Assembly: GCA_036946405.1 (NCBI GenBank)
Contig: JAQIJC010000001.1
Span: 1,681,001 to 1,745,000 of the forward strand
Direction: 5' to 3'
Source of the DNA: Sphingomonas phyllosphaerae
GTDB taxonomy: Bacteria; Pseudomonadota; Alphaproteobacteria; Sphingomonadales; Sphingomonadaceae
Length of the DNA stretch: 64,000 bases
Both the position numbers and the translations under genes were made by a program. Shown here one piece after another: positions 55,749 through 64,000 of this stretch; within the stretch, counting starts at the first letter, position 1; each line of letters starts with the position of its first letter. The notes under the pieces were generated by a model that did not search any database, was not told the origin of the DNA, and saw nothing but the letters and a program-made list of their open reading frames with translations.

Positions 55749-56960
55749 ATGCCGACCATCACCGACGCGCGCGTCATCATCACCTCGCCGGGCCGCAACT
55801 TCGTCACACTGAAGATTGTCTGCGACGACGGCACCACCGGGGTCGGCGATGCGACGCTCAACGGGCGCGAACTGGCGGTCGCCGCCTATCTGTCCGAGCA
55901 TGTCGTGCCCTGCCTGATCGGGCGCGACGCGCACCGGATCGAGGACATCTGGCAGTATCTCTATAAGGGGGCGTACTGGCGGCGCGGGCCGGTGACGATG
56001 AGCGCGATCGCGGCGGTCGACGTGGCGCTGTGGGACATCAAGGGCAAGCTCGCCGGGATGCCGGTGTACCAGTTGCTCGGCGGCGCGAGCCGCGAGGCGT
56101 GCATGGTCTATGCGCACGCCAACGGCACGACGATCGAGGACACGATCAACGTCGCGCTGGCCGAGCGCGACAAGGGATACAAGGCGATCCGGCTACAATG
56201 CGGGGTGCCGGGACTCGCCTCCACCTATGGCGTCGCCAAGCCGGGTCAGCGCTACGAGCCCGCCGATGCCGCGCTGCCGAGCGAGTCGGTGTGGTCGACC
56301 GAAAAGTATCTGCGCGTCGTGCCCGAGCTGTTTGCCGCTGCGCGCGAGGCGCTGGGGCCGGACGTGCACCTGCTCCACGACGTCCACCACCGGCTGACCC
56401 CGATCGAGGCCGGGCGGCTGGGGCGCGATCTGGAGCCGTATCGCCCGTTCTGGATCGAGGACCCGACGCCGGCGGAGAATCAGGACGCGTTCCGGCTGAT
56501 CCGCCAGCACACCACGACGCCGATCGCGGTCGGCGAGGTGTTCAATTCGATCTGGGACTGCAAGGCGCTGATCGAGCAGCAATTGATCGACTATGTTCGT
56601 GCGACGATCGTCCATGCTGGCGGGATCACGCACCTGCGGCGCGTCGCCGCGCTCGCCGATCTCTATCAGGTGCGGACCGGCTGCCACGGTGCGACCGACC
56701 TGTCGCCGGTGACGATGGCGGCGGCGCTGCACTTCGGGCTGTCGATCCCGAACTTCGGGGTGCAGGAGCATATGCCGCACACCGCCGAAACCGATGCGGT
56801 GTTCCCGCATGGCTATCGCTTCGAGCAGGGCATGATGCATCCGGGCGACGCGCCGGGGCTGGGGGTCGACGTCGATGAGGAGCTGGCGGCGGGGTATGAG
56901 TACAAGCGCGCCTATCTGCCGGTGAACCGGCTGGAGGATGGCACGCTGTGGAGTTGGTGA
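55749..56960 (+). CDS. manD: D-mannonate dehydratase, enolase superfamily (ManD)
   Basis: The 403-residue enzyme dehydrates D-mannonate to 2-keto-3-deoxygluconate, the step after glucuronate isomerisation and fructuronate reduction. The sequence follows the ManD/RspA type: [133 protein letters not shown] and [17 protein letters not shown]. The ATG at 55749 follows GAGAGACGAC. It probably consumes glucuronate released by the neighbouring alpha-glucuronidase; uxaC and uxuB homologues are not in the window. Confidence 0.95.
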   Translation: MPTITDARVIITSPGRNFVTLKIVCDDGTTGVGDATLNGRELAVAAYLSEHVVPCLIGRDAHRIEDIWQYLYKGAYWRRGPVTMSAIAAVDVALWDIKGKLAGMPVYQLLGGASREACMVYAHANGTTIEDTINVALAERDKGYKAIRLQCGVPGLASTYGVAKPGQRYEPADAALPSESVWSTEKYLRVVPELFAAAREALGPDVHLLHDVHHRLTPIEAGRLGRDLEPYRPFWIEDPTPAENQDAFRLIRQHTTTPIAVGEVFNSIWDCKALIEQQLIDYVRATIVHAGGITHLRRVAALADLYQVRTGCHGATDLSPVTMAAALHFGLSIPNFGVQEHMPHTAETDAVFPHGYRFEQGMMHPGDAPGLGVDVDEELAAGYEYKRAYLPVNRLEDGTLWSW

Positions 56961-56975
56961 TGTCTCATTGCATCG

Positions 56976-57064
56976 CCACCCCGGCGCACGCCGGGGTCCA
57001 GTTACGGCGCGCGCGCGAAATCCGGCCACGTTTCCCAACTGGGCCCCGGCGTACGCCGGGGTGG
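56976..57064. repeat. Paired-hairpin repeat, family E, within the manD-transporter gap
   Basis: CACCCCGGCGCACGCCGGGG, then TCCAGTTACGG, faces AACTGGGCCCCGGCGTACGC, then CGGGGTGG. Each arm is itself a hairpin. It sits between two same-strand genes, so it may lie in their shared mRNA. Confidence 0.7.
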
Positions 57065-57087
57065 TTAGTAGCTGGAGAGCCAGGCCC

Positions 57088-58410
57088 ATGAGCGACTTCA
57101 CCGAGGCCGCACAGCACGCGCCCGACACCGCCGCGCACGAAGTCCCGCGCCCGAAGGGTCGCATCCGTTGGATCATCTGCGCGCTGCTGTTCGCCGCGGT
57201 GGTGCTGTCGTATGTCGACCGGCTGGTGCTCGGGGTGCTCAAGCCGCAGCTGACCGAACTCTACCACTGGACCAACACCGGCTACGGCGACGTCACCGGC
57301 TATTTTCAGGTCTTCTACGGCGTCGGCTTCCTGATCTTCGGGTGGCTGATCGACCGGATCGGGCCGAAATACGGCTATCTGCTCGCGATGGGGAGCTGGA
57401 CGCTGGGCCATTTCGCGCAGACGCTCGTCACCTCGACGACCGGCTTCGTGATCGCGCGCATCCCGCTCGCGTTCGGTGAGGCGGGGACCTATCCGTCCGC
57501 GCTCGCCGCCGCCTCGCAATGGTTCCCCAAGAAGGAGCGCGCGCTCGCGATCGGCATCTTCAACGCCGGGGCGAACGTCGGCGCGGTGGTCACGCCGCTG
57601 CTGATCGGGTTCATCGTCGCCGGGCTGCTGCTCGACTGGCGCTGGGCGTTCATCATCACCGGGCTGTTCAATCTGGTGTGGCTGTTCGCGTGGTGGCACC
57701 TGTACCACAAGCCCGCCGAGCATCCGCGGCTGTCGCCCGAGGAACGCGCGTGGATCGAAACCGAGCCGGCGGTCGATCAGGGCCGCGCCGGCTTCCTGCG
57801 CGTGCTGCGGCATCGCGAGGCCTGGGCCTATATGGCGGGGCGGTTCCTGATCGATCCGGTGTGGTGGACGTTCCTGTTCTGGCTGCCGGACTTCTTCAAC
57901 AAGCAATATGGCTATGATCTGAAGAGCTTCGGCCCGCCGCTCGTCGCGATCTACATCCTCGCCGATCTGGGTGCGATAGCGGGTGGCTGGTATTCGTCGC
58001 ACCTGCTGAAGCGCGGCGTGGCGACCGGGCGCGCGCGCAAGCGGGCGATGTTCGCCTGCGCCTTGTTCGCGCTGCCGGTGATGTTCGCGGGGCAGGCGAG
58101 CAGCATCTGGATCGCGGTGCTGCTGATCGGCTTGGCCTGCGCGGCGCATCAGGGATTCTCGACCAATTTGTTCGCGCTGCCCGGCGACCAGTTCCCGCGC
58201 TTCGCACAGGGGACGCTGATCGGGCTGGGCGGGTTCGCGGGCGCGGTCGGCGGATTCATCGCCTCCAAGTCGCTGGGGCTGCTGCTCGATACGGTCGGCA
58301 GCTACGGGCCGTTCTTCGTCGCGTGCGGCGTCGCGTATCTGGTGGCGTTGCTGGTCTTCCACTTGCTCAACCCGCGCTACCGCGACGTTCGTCTGACGCA
58401 GGCCGGTTGA
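57088..58410 (+). CDS. MFS transporter, hexuronate (ExuT-like) type
   Basis: The 440-residue protein starts at the ATG at 57088, with GGAGAG 9 nt upstream. It has twelve predicted helices with the anion:cation symporter pattern: SYVDRLVLGVLKPQLTELYH, LIDRIGPKYGYLLAMGSWTL, RIPLAFGEAGTYPSALAAAS, WFPKKERALAIGIFNAGANV and GAVVTPLL. ExuT-type relatives import glucuronate and galacturonate with protons. The location after mannonate dehydratase supports uronate uptake. The exact substrate could also be an aldobiouronate. Confidence 0.9.
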   Translation: MSDFTEAAQHAPDTAAHEVPRPKGRIRWIICALLFAAVVLSYVDRLVLGVLKPQLTELYHWTNTGYGDVTGYFQVFYGVGFLIFGWLIDRIGPKYGYLLAMGSWTLGHFAQTLVTSTTGFVIARIPLAFGEAGTYPSALAAASQWFPKKERALAIGIFNAGANVGAVVTPLLIGFIVAGLLLDWRWAFIITGLFNLVWLFAWWHLYHKPAEHPRLSPEERAWIETEPAVDQGRAGFLRVLRHREAWAYMAGRFLIDPVWWTFLFWLPDFFNKQYGYDLKSFGPPLVAIYILADLGAIAGGWYSSHLLKRGVATGRARKRAMFACALFALPVMFAGQASSIWIAVLLIGLACAAHQGFSTNLFALPGDQFPRFAQGTLIGLGGFAGAVGGFIASKSLGLLLDTVGSYGPFFVACGVAYLVALLVFHLLNPRYRDVRLTQAG

Positions 58411-58428
58411 CGGACGCAGATATGTCAT

Positions 58429-58442
58429 TGATAACGCTATCA
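58429..58442. promoter_or_regulatory. Candidate LacI-family operator before the SGNH esterase
   Basis: TGATAACGCTATCA is nearly palindromic (its complement reads TGATAGCGTTATCA). It lies 142 bp before the esterase start and 18 bp after the transporter stop. Confidence 0.65.
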
Positions 58443-58535
58443 CATGCTTCTTCGGAGGCCGTGCGGTACCCACCCACCTTTCCGATTGCGACAGGCGCGC
58501 CGTTTTTCTCCCCTTTATTCGGCGCGTCGACTCAC

Positions 58536-58564
58536 AGGGCCGGTCTCTTCGCGAGGCCGGCCCT
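58536..58564 (+). terminator. Strong hairpin between the transporter and esterase genes
   Basis: Stem AGGGCCGGTCTC / GAGGCCGGCCCT (12 bp with one G-T pair), loop TTCGC, followed by a pyrimidine tract TCTTTCTTCC. It could terminate the manD-transporter transcript or attenuate the esterase, whose ribosome site CGGAG starts 10 nt later. Confidence 0.55.
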
Positions 58565-58583
58565 TCTTTCTTCCGGAGCGACC

Positions 58584-59795
58584 ATGCGATCCTCGTTCGT
58601 GCTTGCCGCCGCGCTGCTCGGCCTCGCCGCCACCCCCGCCGCCGCGCGCTCGTGTCGCTGGCAGGCGGCCTGGGCGTCGGCGCAGATGATTCCGCAGGGC
58701 GAGAACGTCCTGCCCCCCGACGCGCTGCGCGACGCGACGCTGCGCCAGATCGTCCGCCCGTCGCTGGGCGGGGCGCGGGTGCGGGTGCGCTTCTCGAACG
58801 CTTATGGCCGCGCGCCGCTGCGCATTGCCGCCGCGAGCATCGCGCGTTCGGCGGACCTTGCCAGCGCGCGGGTGACGCCGGGTAGCCTGCGCGCGCTGTC
58901 GTTCGGCGGCGGGCGCGAGGTGGTCGTGCCGCCGGGCGCGGAATATTGGAGCGACGCGGTGACGCTGTCGGTCGCGGCATTCGACGATCTGGCGATATCC
59001 GCTTATTTCCCGTCCGCGCCGGATGGTCAGACCTCGCATCCGGGATCACGCGCGACCTCGTGGATCGCCAAGGGCGACGCGACCGGTGCGACTGATCTGG
59101 CGGGGGCGACCGGGACCGATCACTGGTTCCAGCTCTCCGGCGTGGAGGTCGAGCGCTGCGTTGCGTCGAACGGGGTGGTCGCGTTCGGCGATTCGATTAC
59201 TGATGGGTATGGCGTGAAGCCGAACACCAACGCGCGCTGGACCGATGTCCTCGCGCGGCGGCTGGGCGGCAAGGCGGCGGTGCTCAACCTCGGGATCGGC
59301 GGCAACCGCGTGCTGCTCGACGGGCTGGGGCCGAATGCGATGGCGCGCTTCGACCGCGACGTGCTCGGGCAGGCCGGGGCGAAGCATCTGATCGTGCTGG
59401 AGGGCGTCAATGATATCGGCGTGCTGACCCGCGAACAGCCCGCGACGCCGGAGGCGCACCGCGCGCTGGTGGCCGGGGTGACGGGGGCTTATGCGCAGAT
59501 GGTGGCGCGCGCGCACGCCAAGGGGATGACGGTGCATCTCGCGACGATCATGCCGTTTTCGACCAACGCTTATTATCATCCCGGCGCGGCGAGCGAGGCC
59601 GATCGGCAGGCGATCAACGCGTGGATCCGCACGCGGGGCAACGCCGATCGCGTGATCGACTTCGACCGGCTGATGCGCGATCCGGCGCGGCCCGACCGGC
59701 TGCTGCCCGCCTATGACAGCGGCGACGGGCTACACCCAAGCATCGCCGGCTATCGCGCGATGGCGGAAGGTATTTCGCTGGCATCACTGCGCTAG
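58584..59795 (+). CDS. Secreted SGNH/GDSL hydrolase
   Basis: The 403-residue protein has a signal peptide (about 1-21, ATPAAARS), an N-terminal beta-rich region (about 25-190) and an SGNH domain: block I VVAFGDSITDGYG with Ser204, block II GIGGNRVL, block III EGVNDIG and the Asp/His block SGDGLHPSIAGYRAM. The family contains carbohydrate esterases; with alpha-glucuronidase and xylose genes nearby, an acetyl-xylan or glucuronoyl ester substrate is plausible but unproven. The ATG has CGGAG 5 nt upstream. Confidence 0.88.
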   Translation: MRSSFVLAAALLGLAATPAAARSCRWQAAWASAQMIPQGENVLPPDALRDATLRQIVRPSLGGARVRVRFSNAYGRAPLRIAAASIARSADLASARVTPGSLRALSFGGGREVVVPPGAEYWSDAVTLSVAAFDDLAISAYFPSAPDGQTSHPGSRATSWIAKGDATGATDLAGATGTDHWFQLSGVEVERCVASNGVVAFGDSITDGYGVKPNTNARWTDVLARRLGGKAAVLNLGIGGNRVLLDGLGPNAMARFDRDVLGQAGAKHLIVLEGVNDIGVLTREQPATPEAHRALVAGVTGAYAQMVARAHAKGMTVHLATIMPFSTNAYYHPGAASEADRQAINAWIRTRGNADRVIDFDRLMRDPARPDRLLPAYDSGDGLHPSIAGYRAMAEGISLASLR

Positions 59796-59806
59796 CCATA
59801 GGTTAT

Positions 59807-59817
59807 TTGTCCGACTA
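59807..59817. promoter_or_regulatory. Candidate GntR/FadR-type operator before the dehydratase
   Basis: TTGTCCGACTA fits the FadR-subfamily pattern T-N-G-T-N3-A-C-N-A and lies 33 bp before the start. Ten bases of it (TGTCCGACTA) recur in the promoter region of the dehydrogenase at 63566. Confidence 0.45.
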
Positions 59818-59849
59818 TATCATCGGCTTTCGTTCTGGAGTTCGCCTGC

Positions 59850-61649
59850 ATGACCGCCCCCCACGATCCGACGACGCTGCGCAGCCGTGCGTGGTTCGAC
59901 AATCCGGCGAACATCGACATGACGGCGCTGTATCTGGAGCGCTACCTGAACTTCGGGCTGACGCTGGAGGAACTGCGCTCGGGCAAGCCGATCATCGGCA
60001 TCGCGCAGACCGGCTCGGACCTGTCGCCCTGCAACCGCCACCATCTGGTGCTGGCGGAGCGGGTGCGCGAGGGCGTGCGCGAGATGGGCGGGATCGTGCT
60101 GGAATTCCCGGTGCATCCGATCCAGGAAACCGGCAAGCGTCCGACCGCCGGGCTCGACCGCAACCTGGCGTATCTCGGGCTGGTCGAGGTGCTGTACGGC
60201 TATCCGCTCGACGGCGTGGTGCTGACGATCGGCTGCGACAAGACGACCCCGGCGTGCCTGATGGCGGCGGCGACGGTCAACATTCCCGCGATCGCCTTGT
60301 CGGTCGGGCCGATGCTGAATGGCTGGCACAAGGGCGAGCGCACCGGCTCGGGCACGATCGTCTGGAAGGCGCGGCAGCTGCTCGCGGCCGGCGAAATCGA
60401 CGATGCCGAGTTCATCCGGCTGGTGGCGTCGTCGGCGCCGTCGACCGGCTATTGCAACACGATGGGCACCGCGACGACGATGAACTCGCTCGCCGAAGCG
60501 CTCGGCATGTCGCTGCCCGGCTCGGCGGCGATCCCGGCGCCGTATCGCGACCGGCAGGAGGTCGCGTATCTCACCGGCAAGCGGATCGTCGAGATGGTCG
60601 CCGAGGATCTCAAGCCTTCGGACATTTTGACGAAGGACGCCTTCCACAACGCGATCAAGGTCAATTCCGCGATCGGCGGATCGACCAACGCGCCGATCCA
60701 CCTCGCGGCGCTCGCGCGCCACGTCGGGGTCGAGCTGCCGATCAAGGACTGGGAAACCGAGGGGCACAAGGTGCCGCTGCTGGTCAATCTGCAGCCGGCC
60801 GGCGAGTATCTGGGCGAGGATTATTATCGCGCAGGCGGCGTGCCGGCGGTGGTCAACCAGCTGATCGAACAGGGGCTGATCGCCGAGGATGCGCTGACCG
60901 TCAACGGCAAGACCATGGGCGACAATTGCCGCGGCGTGGCGATCGAGGACGAGAAGGTGATCCGCCCGTATGACGCGCCGCTGAAGGAAGAGGCCGGGTT
61001 CATCGTGCTGTCGGGCAATCTCTTCGACGCCGCGGTGATGAAGACCAGCGTGATTTCGCCGGAGTTCCGCGACCGTTACCTGTCGAACCCCGACGACCCC
61101 GAGGCGTTCGAGGGGCCGGCGGTGGTGTTCGACGGGCCGGAGGATTACCACGCGCGGATCGACGATCCCGCGACCGGGATCACGCCCGAGACGTTGCTGT
61201 TCATGCGCGGCGCCGGCCCGATCGGCTATCCGGGCGCGGCCGAGGTCGTCAACATGCGCCCGCCGGCCTATCTGATCACCGAGGGCGTCCATGCGCTGCC
61301 GTGCATTGGCGACGGACGGCAATCGGGGACGAGCGGCTCGCCGTCGATCCTCAACGCCTCGCCGGAAGCGGCGGCGATGGGTGGGCTGGCGCTGCTCAAG
61401 ACCGGCGACCGGGTGCGGGTCGATCTCGGCAAGGGCACGGCGAACGTGCTGATCCCGGAGGCGGAACTGGCGGAGCGGCGCGCGGCGCTGGAGGCGGCGG
61501 GCGGCTATGCCTATCCGGCCTCGCAGACGCCGTGGCAGGAGATCCAGCGCGCGGTCGTCGGGCAGATGAGCACCGGCGCGATCCTCGAGGGTGCCGAGAA
61601 GTACCAGCGCATCGCGCAGACCATGGGACTGCCGCGCGATAATCACTGA
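59850..61649 (+). CDS. xylD: IlvD/Edd-family sugar-acid dehydratase, D-xylonate dehydratase type
   Basis: The 599-residue Fe-S dehydratase has three candidate cluster cysteines: Cys61 ([11 protein letters not shown]), Cys129 ([11 protein letters not shown]) and Cys203 ([11 protein letters not shown]). The whole sequence follows the Caulobacter xylonate dehydratase pattern: [51 protein letters not shown] and the end [20 protein letters not shown]. That enzyme converts D-xylonate to 2-keto-3-deoxyxylonate in the Weimberg route. Related enzymes act on arabonate or gluconate, so substrate assignment is probable rather than certain. The dehydrogenase for the last step is encoded convergently at 61963. 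Confidence 0.88.
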   Translation: MTAPHDPTTLRSRAWFDNPANIDMTALYLERYLNFGLTLEELRSGKPIIGIAQTGSDLSPCNRHHLVLAERVREGVREMGGIVLEFPVHPIQETGKRPTAGLDRNLAYLGLVEVLYGYPLDGVVLTIGCDKTTPACLMAAATVNIPAIALSVGPMLNGWHKGERTGSGTIVWKARQLLAAGEIDDAEFIRLVASSAPSTGYCNTMGTATTMNSLAEALGMSLPGSAAIPAPYRDRQEVAYLTGKRIVEMVAEDLKPSDILTKDAFHNAIKVNSAIGGSTNAPIHLAALARHVGVELPIKDWETEGHKVPLLVNLQPAGEYLGEDYYRAGGVPAVVNQLIEQGLIAEDALTVNGKTMGDNCRGVAIEDEKVIRPYDAPLKEEAGFIVLSGNLFDAAVMKTSVISPEFRDRYLSNPDDPEAFEGPAVVFDGPEDYHARIDDPATGITPETLLFMRGAGPIGYPGAAEVVNMRPPAYLITEGVHALPCIGDGRQSGTSGSPSILNASPEAAAMGGLALLKTGDRVRVDLGKGTANVLIPEAELAERRAALEAAGGYAYPASQTPWQEIQRAVVGQMSTGAILEGAEKYQRIAQTMGLPRDNH

Positions 61650-61672
61650 CGTGTGATCCCCGATGCGCGAAC

Positions 61673-61778
61673 GTCACCCCGGCGAAGGCCGGGGCCCGGT
61701 TGGGGGACGCTGATGATGCAGGTCGCGCTTCGTTACATCTGCCTTCCCGATTGGGCCCCGGCGTTCGCCGGGGTGGTG
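61673..61778. repeat. Intergenic paired-hairpin repeat, family E
   Basis: CACCCCGGCGAAGGCCGGGG, then CCCGGTTGGG, faces GATTGGGCCCCGGCGTTCGC, then CGGGGTGG. It lies immediately after the dehydratase. Confidence 0.7.
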
Positions 61779-61804
61779 GCGTGGGAGGGCTATCGTCCTC
61801 TCAC

Positions 61805-61873
61805 CCCGTTCGTGCTGAGCTTGTCGAAGCACGGACCCCGGACACGCCCTTCGACAAGCTCAGGGCGAACGGC
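61805..61873. repeat. Intergenic paired inverted repeat, family B
   Basis: CCCGTTCGTGCTGAGCTTGT, then CGAAGCACG, faces CGCCCTTCGACAAGCTCAGG, then GCGAACGG. Families E and B and a terminator follow one another here. Confidence 0.7.
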
Positions 61874-61910
61874 GTGAGAGTGGCGACGTAGCAACGCCAT
61901 GCATATACAA

Positions 61911-61938
61911 AAAGGGCGGCCCCGGGGGGCCGCCCTTT
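61911..61938. terminator. Bidirectional rho-independent terminator
   Basis: A perfect 13-bp inverted repeat, AAAGGGCGGCCCC / GGGGCCGCCCTTT, with A-rich sequence on the left and T on the right. It separates the convergent dehydratase and dehydrogenase genes. Confidence 0.8.
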
Positions 61939-61962
61939 CCGCAATCAAATCGACCACAACGC

Positions 61963-63543
61963 TTACCGCGGCGAAGCCTCGCGCTTGCCGTCGAGGCGGC
62001 GGGCGATGCCCCAGGGATTGGCGTCCGACACGGCGTCCGGGAGCAGGCTGGCGGGGAGATTCTGGAGGCTGACCGGGCGGAGGAAGCGATAGATCGCGCC
62101 GGTGCCGACCGAAGTGGTGCGGCCATCGCTGGTCGCCGGGAACGGCCCGCCATGGACCATCGCCGGGGCGACCTCGACGCCGGTCGGCCAGCCGTTGACG
62201 AGGATGCGGCCGACGCGGTCGGCGAGCACCGGGATCAATCCCTTGGCCTCGGCCTCGTCCTCGGCGTCGATCTGGAGCGTCGCGGTCAGCTGGCCTTCGA
62301 GGCTGGCGATGACCTTCTTCAGCTCGGCGAGGTCGCGGCACGCCACGACGATCGACGATGAGCCGAACACCTCATGCCCTAGCGCACGGTCGGCAAGGAA
62401 CGCCTCGGCATCGGTGCGGAACAGCGCGCCGACCGCCTGGTTGACGCCCTCGCCGACCTTGCCGCGCGCGACCGTGGTGACCGCCGCATGCGCGGCGAGC
62501 GCCTCGACGCCCTTCTCGAAGCTGGCATGGATGCCCGGGGTGAGCATCGTCGTCGGCGCGCTTTCGGTCAGCGCCTGACCGGCCGCCGCGACGAACGCGT
62601 CGAGCGCCGGGCCGGCGATCGCGAGGACGAGGCCGGGGTTGGTGCAGAACTGGCCCGCGCCCATCGTCAGCGACTGGACATAGGCCGGGGCGAGCGCCGC
62701 GCCGCGTGCTTCGAGCGCGTGCGGCAGGATCACGACCGGGTTGATCGCCGACATTTCGGCATAGACGGGGATCGGCTCGTCACGCTCGGCGGCGATCTTC
62801 ATCAGCGCCATACCGCCGCCACGCGAGCCGGTGAAGCCGACCGCCTTGATGCGCGGATCGCGGACGATCGCGCCGCCGAGTTCGTTGGTCTCGCCGGGCA
62901 GGTAGGAGAAGACGCCCGCCGGCAGCCCTGCCTTCTGAACCGCCTTGGCGATCGCGCGCGCGACCAGCTCGCCGGTGCCGGGGTGCGCCGGATGGCCCTT
63001 GACGATAACCGGACAGCCCGCCGCGAGCGCCGAGGCGGTGTCGCCGCCCGCGACCGAGAAGGCGAGCGGGAAGTTCGATGCGCCGAACACCGCGACCGGG
63101 CCGAGCGCGACGTTCATCCGACGCAGGTCGGGGCGCGGCAGCGGCTGGCGGTCGGGGAGGGCAGGGTCGATGGTCGCGTCGAGCCAGTCTCCCTGCCGGA
63201 CGACGGTCGCGAACAGCTTGAGCTGGCCGACCGTCCGGCCGCGCTCGCCCTCGAGGCGGGCGCGCGGCAGGCCGCTTTCCTGCATCGCGCGGACGATCAG
63301 CTCGTCGCCGAGTGCGAGGATCTCGTCGGTGATGGCTTCGAGGAAGGCGGCGCGGGTTTCGGGATCGGTCGCGCTGTAGGTCGGGAACGCCTCGGCGGCG
63401 AGCGCGGCGGCGGCGTCGACCGCGTCGGGGCCGGCGGAGGAGAAGTCGGGCGTCAGCGTCTCGCCGGTCGACGGATCGACCGAGGTGAACCGCTTGTCAG
63501 CCTGACGCGCCTCGGCGCCGATGAGCATCGCTCCGTCGATCAT
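61963..63543 (-). CDS. Aldehyde dehydrogenase, alpha-ketoglutarate-semialdehyde dehydrogenase type
   Basis: The 526-residue protein follows the NADP-type KGSADH pattern: begins MIDGAMLIG, with [59 protein letters not shown], catalytic Glu in [12 protein letters not shown], catalytic Cys in [15 protein letters not shown] and [11 protein letters not shown]. Such enzymes oxidise 2-oxoglutarate semialdehyde to 2-oxoglutarate at the end of oxidative pentose and glucarate routes. It pairs with the xylonate-type dehydratase; a GntR-like site upstream is shared with that gene. It lies downstream of xylA on the same strand. Confidence 0.9.
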   Translation of the reverse strand: MIDGAMLIGAEARQADKRFTSVDPSTGETLTPDFSSAGPDAVDAAAALAAEAFPTYSATDPETRAAFLEAITDEILALGDELIVRAMQESGLPRARLEGERGRTVGQLKLFATVVRQGDWLDATIDPALPDRQPLPRPDLRRMNVALGPVAVFGASNFPLAFSVAGGDTASALAAGCPVIVKGHPAHPGTGELVARAIAKAVQKAGLPAGVFSYLPGETNELGGAIVRDPRIKAVGFTGSRGGGMALMKIAAERDEPIPVYAEMSAINPVVILPHALEARGAALAPAYVQSLTMGAGQFCTNPGLVLAIAGPALDAFVAAAGQALTESAPTTMLTPGIHASFEKGVEALAAHAAVTTVARGKVGEGVNQAVGALFRTDAEAFLADRALGHEVFGSSSIVVACRDLAELKKVIASLEGQLTATLQIDAEDEAEAKGLIPVLADRVGRILVNGWPTGVEVAPAMVHGGPFPATSDGRTTSVGTGAIYRFLRPVSLQNLPASLLPDAVSDANPWGIARRLDGKREASPR

Positions 63544-63565
63544 GATCGTCCTCGTGATGGGGAAT

Positions 63566-63576
63566 TAGTCGGACAT
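63566..63576. promoter_or_regulatory. Candidate GntR/FadR-type operator before the dehydrogenase
   Basis: TAGTCGGACAT reads ATGTCCGACTA on the gene strand, sharing TGTCCGACTA with the site at 59807. It lies 23-33 bp upstream of the start codon. Confidence 0.45.
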
Positions 63577-63654
63577 TAGTTAGGCGGCGGGGGGCGTTTT
63601 CGCAACCCTGCGGTGGCTCAACTGCGTGTCACGACACCGGGTCGATAAAGCTTA

Positions 63655-63756
63655 GCCCCTCCCCTTCAGGGGAGGGGTTGGGGTGGGGAAGTTCTGAGCG
63701 CTGGTCTCGGTGAGACACCGCCCCACCCCCTGCCCCTCCCCTGAAGGGGAGGGGAG
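63655..63756. repeat. Intergenic paired-hairpin repeat, family C
   Basis: GCCCCTCCCCTTCAGGGGAG, then GGGTTGGGGTGGGG, faces GCCCCACCCCCTGCCCCTCC, then CCTGAAGGGGAGGGG. It lies between xylA and the dehydrogenase gene on the same strand. Confidence 0.7.
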
Positions 63757-63763
63757 TATCGTT

Positions 63764-64000
63764 CTAGATGAAGCGGTTGACGATGTTCTCGATCCGCTCC
63801 TGACGACCCGAGCGCGGGCGCGGGTTGACGTCGGCGCTCTCGGCCAGATCGGCGATCCCGGCGAGGTCGAGGCTCGACACCTTCTGGCCGAAGTCGGCGT
63901 CCCAGCCCGCGTAACGCTCCTGCTTGATCGCATCGAGGCGACCGTCCTCGATCAGTGCGGCGGCGTTGAGCAGGCCCTTCGCAACGACGTCGATCCCGCC
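63764..64000 (-). CDS. xylA: Xylose isomerase, C-terminal end (5' part beyond window)
   Basis: The last 78 residues are present: a start in mid-domain (GGIDVVAKGLLNAAALIEDG), RYAGWDADFGQKV and the end SGRQERIENIVNRFI. These match the C-terminal dimer-arm region of XylA, which converts D-xylose to D-xylulose. The gene enters from the right edge and is followed by a family C repeat, then the dehydrogenase. Its presence beside the xylonate-type genes means both isomerase and oxidative xylose routes may be encoded here. Confidence 0.9.
   Translation of the reverse strand, partial: GGIDVVAKGLLNAAALIEDGRLDAIKQERYAGWDADFGQKVSSLDLAGIADLAESADVNPRPRSGRQERIENIVNRFI

Overview
The window looks like a core chromosomal segment of a Sphingomonas-like alphaproteobacterium. 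The DNA is GC-rich throughout. It carries a large Caulobacter/sphingomonad-type TonB-dependent receptor, an HWE-family histidine kinase, a PEPxxW-type C-terminal sorting signal, a UPF0262 protein and a Weimberg-type xylonate dehydratase very like the Caulobacter enzyme. I see no phage, plasmid, insertion sequence, CRISPR or integrase. The genus is inferred from gene content, not from a marker gene.

Layout. 1-10.9 kb: envelope quality control and signalling (end of hflC, Deg protease, HerA/DUF853 ATPase, queH, a two-component pair, a soluble five-PAS HWE kinase, a LysR regulator). 10.9-20 kb: glyoxylate/acetate metabolism (malate synthase G, acs), a TonB receptor, a secreted esterase and tRNA-Leu(CAA). 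20-25 kb: cdd, a GH25 protein, UPF0262, dnaB and a DUF4403 lipoprotein. 25-35.5 kb: Pit phosphate transporter with its DUF47 partner, then a glgX-treZ-malQ-treY block that turns glycogen or maltodextrin into trehalose. 35.6-41.5 kb: small hypotheticals, a chemoreceptor lacking a periplasmic sensor, tRNA-Lys, folK, a type-5 uracil-DNA glycosylase, aguB and a PEP-CTERM protein. 41.8-50.4 kb: nupC, a tightly packed run (yhhQ-like, argB, yggT, DUF167, folD, marC), an STT3-like GT-C membrane protein, GtrA and a methyltransferase. 50.6-52.1 kb: gst-csaA-yjbQ operon.

52.2-64 kb is the most coherent system: a glucuronoxylan/uronate/xylose island with a LacI regulator, alpha-glucuronidase (GH67), mannonate dehydratase, MFS hexuronate-type transporter, SGNH esterase, xylonate-type dehydratase, ketoglutarate-semialdehyde-type dehydrogenase and the end of xylA. 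Two near-identical LacI-type operators sit in it, and a third related one lies 35 kb away before the 17-kb esterase. A different shared motif precedes the dehydratase and the dehydrogenase.

Most longer intergenic gaps are filled by five families of paired-hairpin repeats. I found no clearly unprecedented multi-gene system. The best leads are the predicted LacI regulon, the second shared operator motif, the repeat families, the STT3-like protein, a GH25 protein with an altered catalytic motif, and a DUF167 gene whose only plausible start is CTG.
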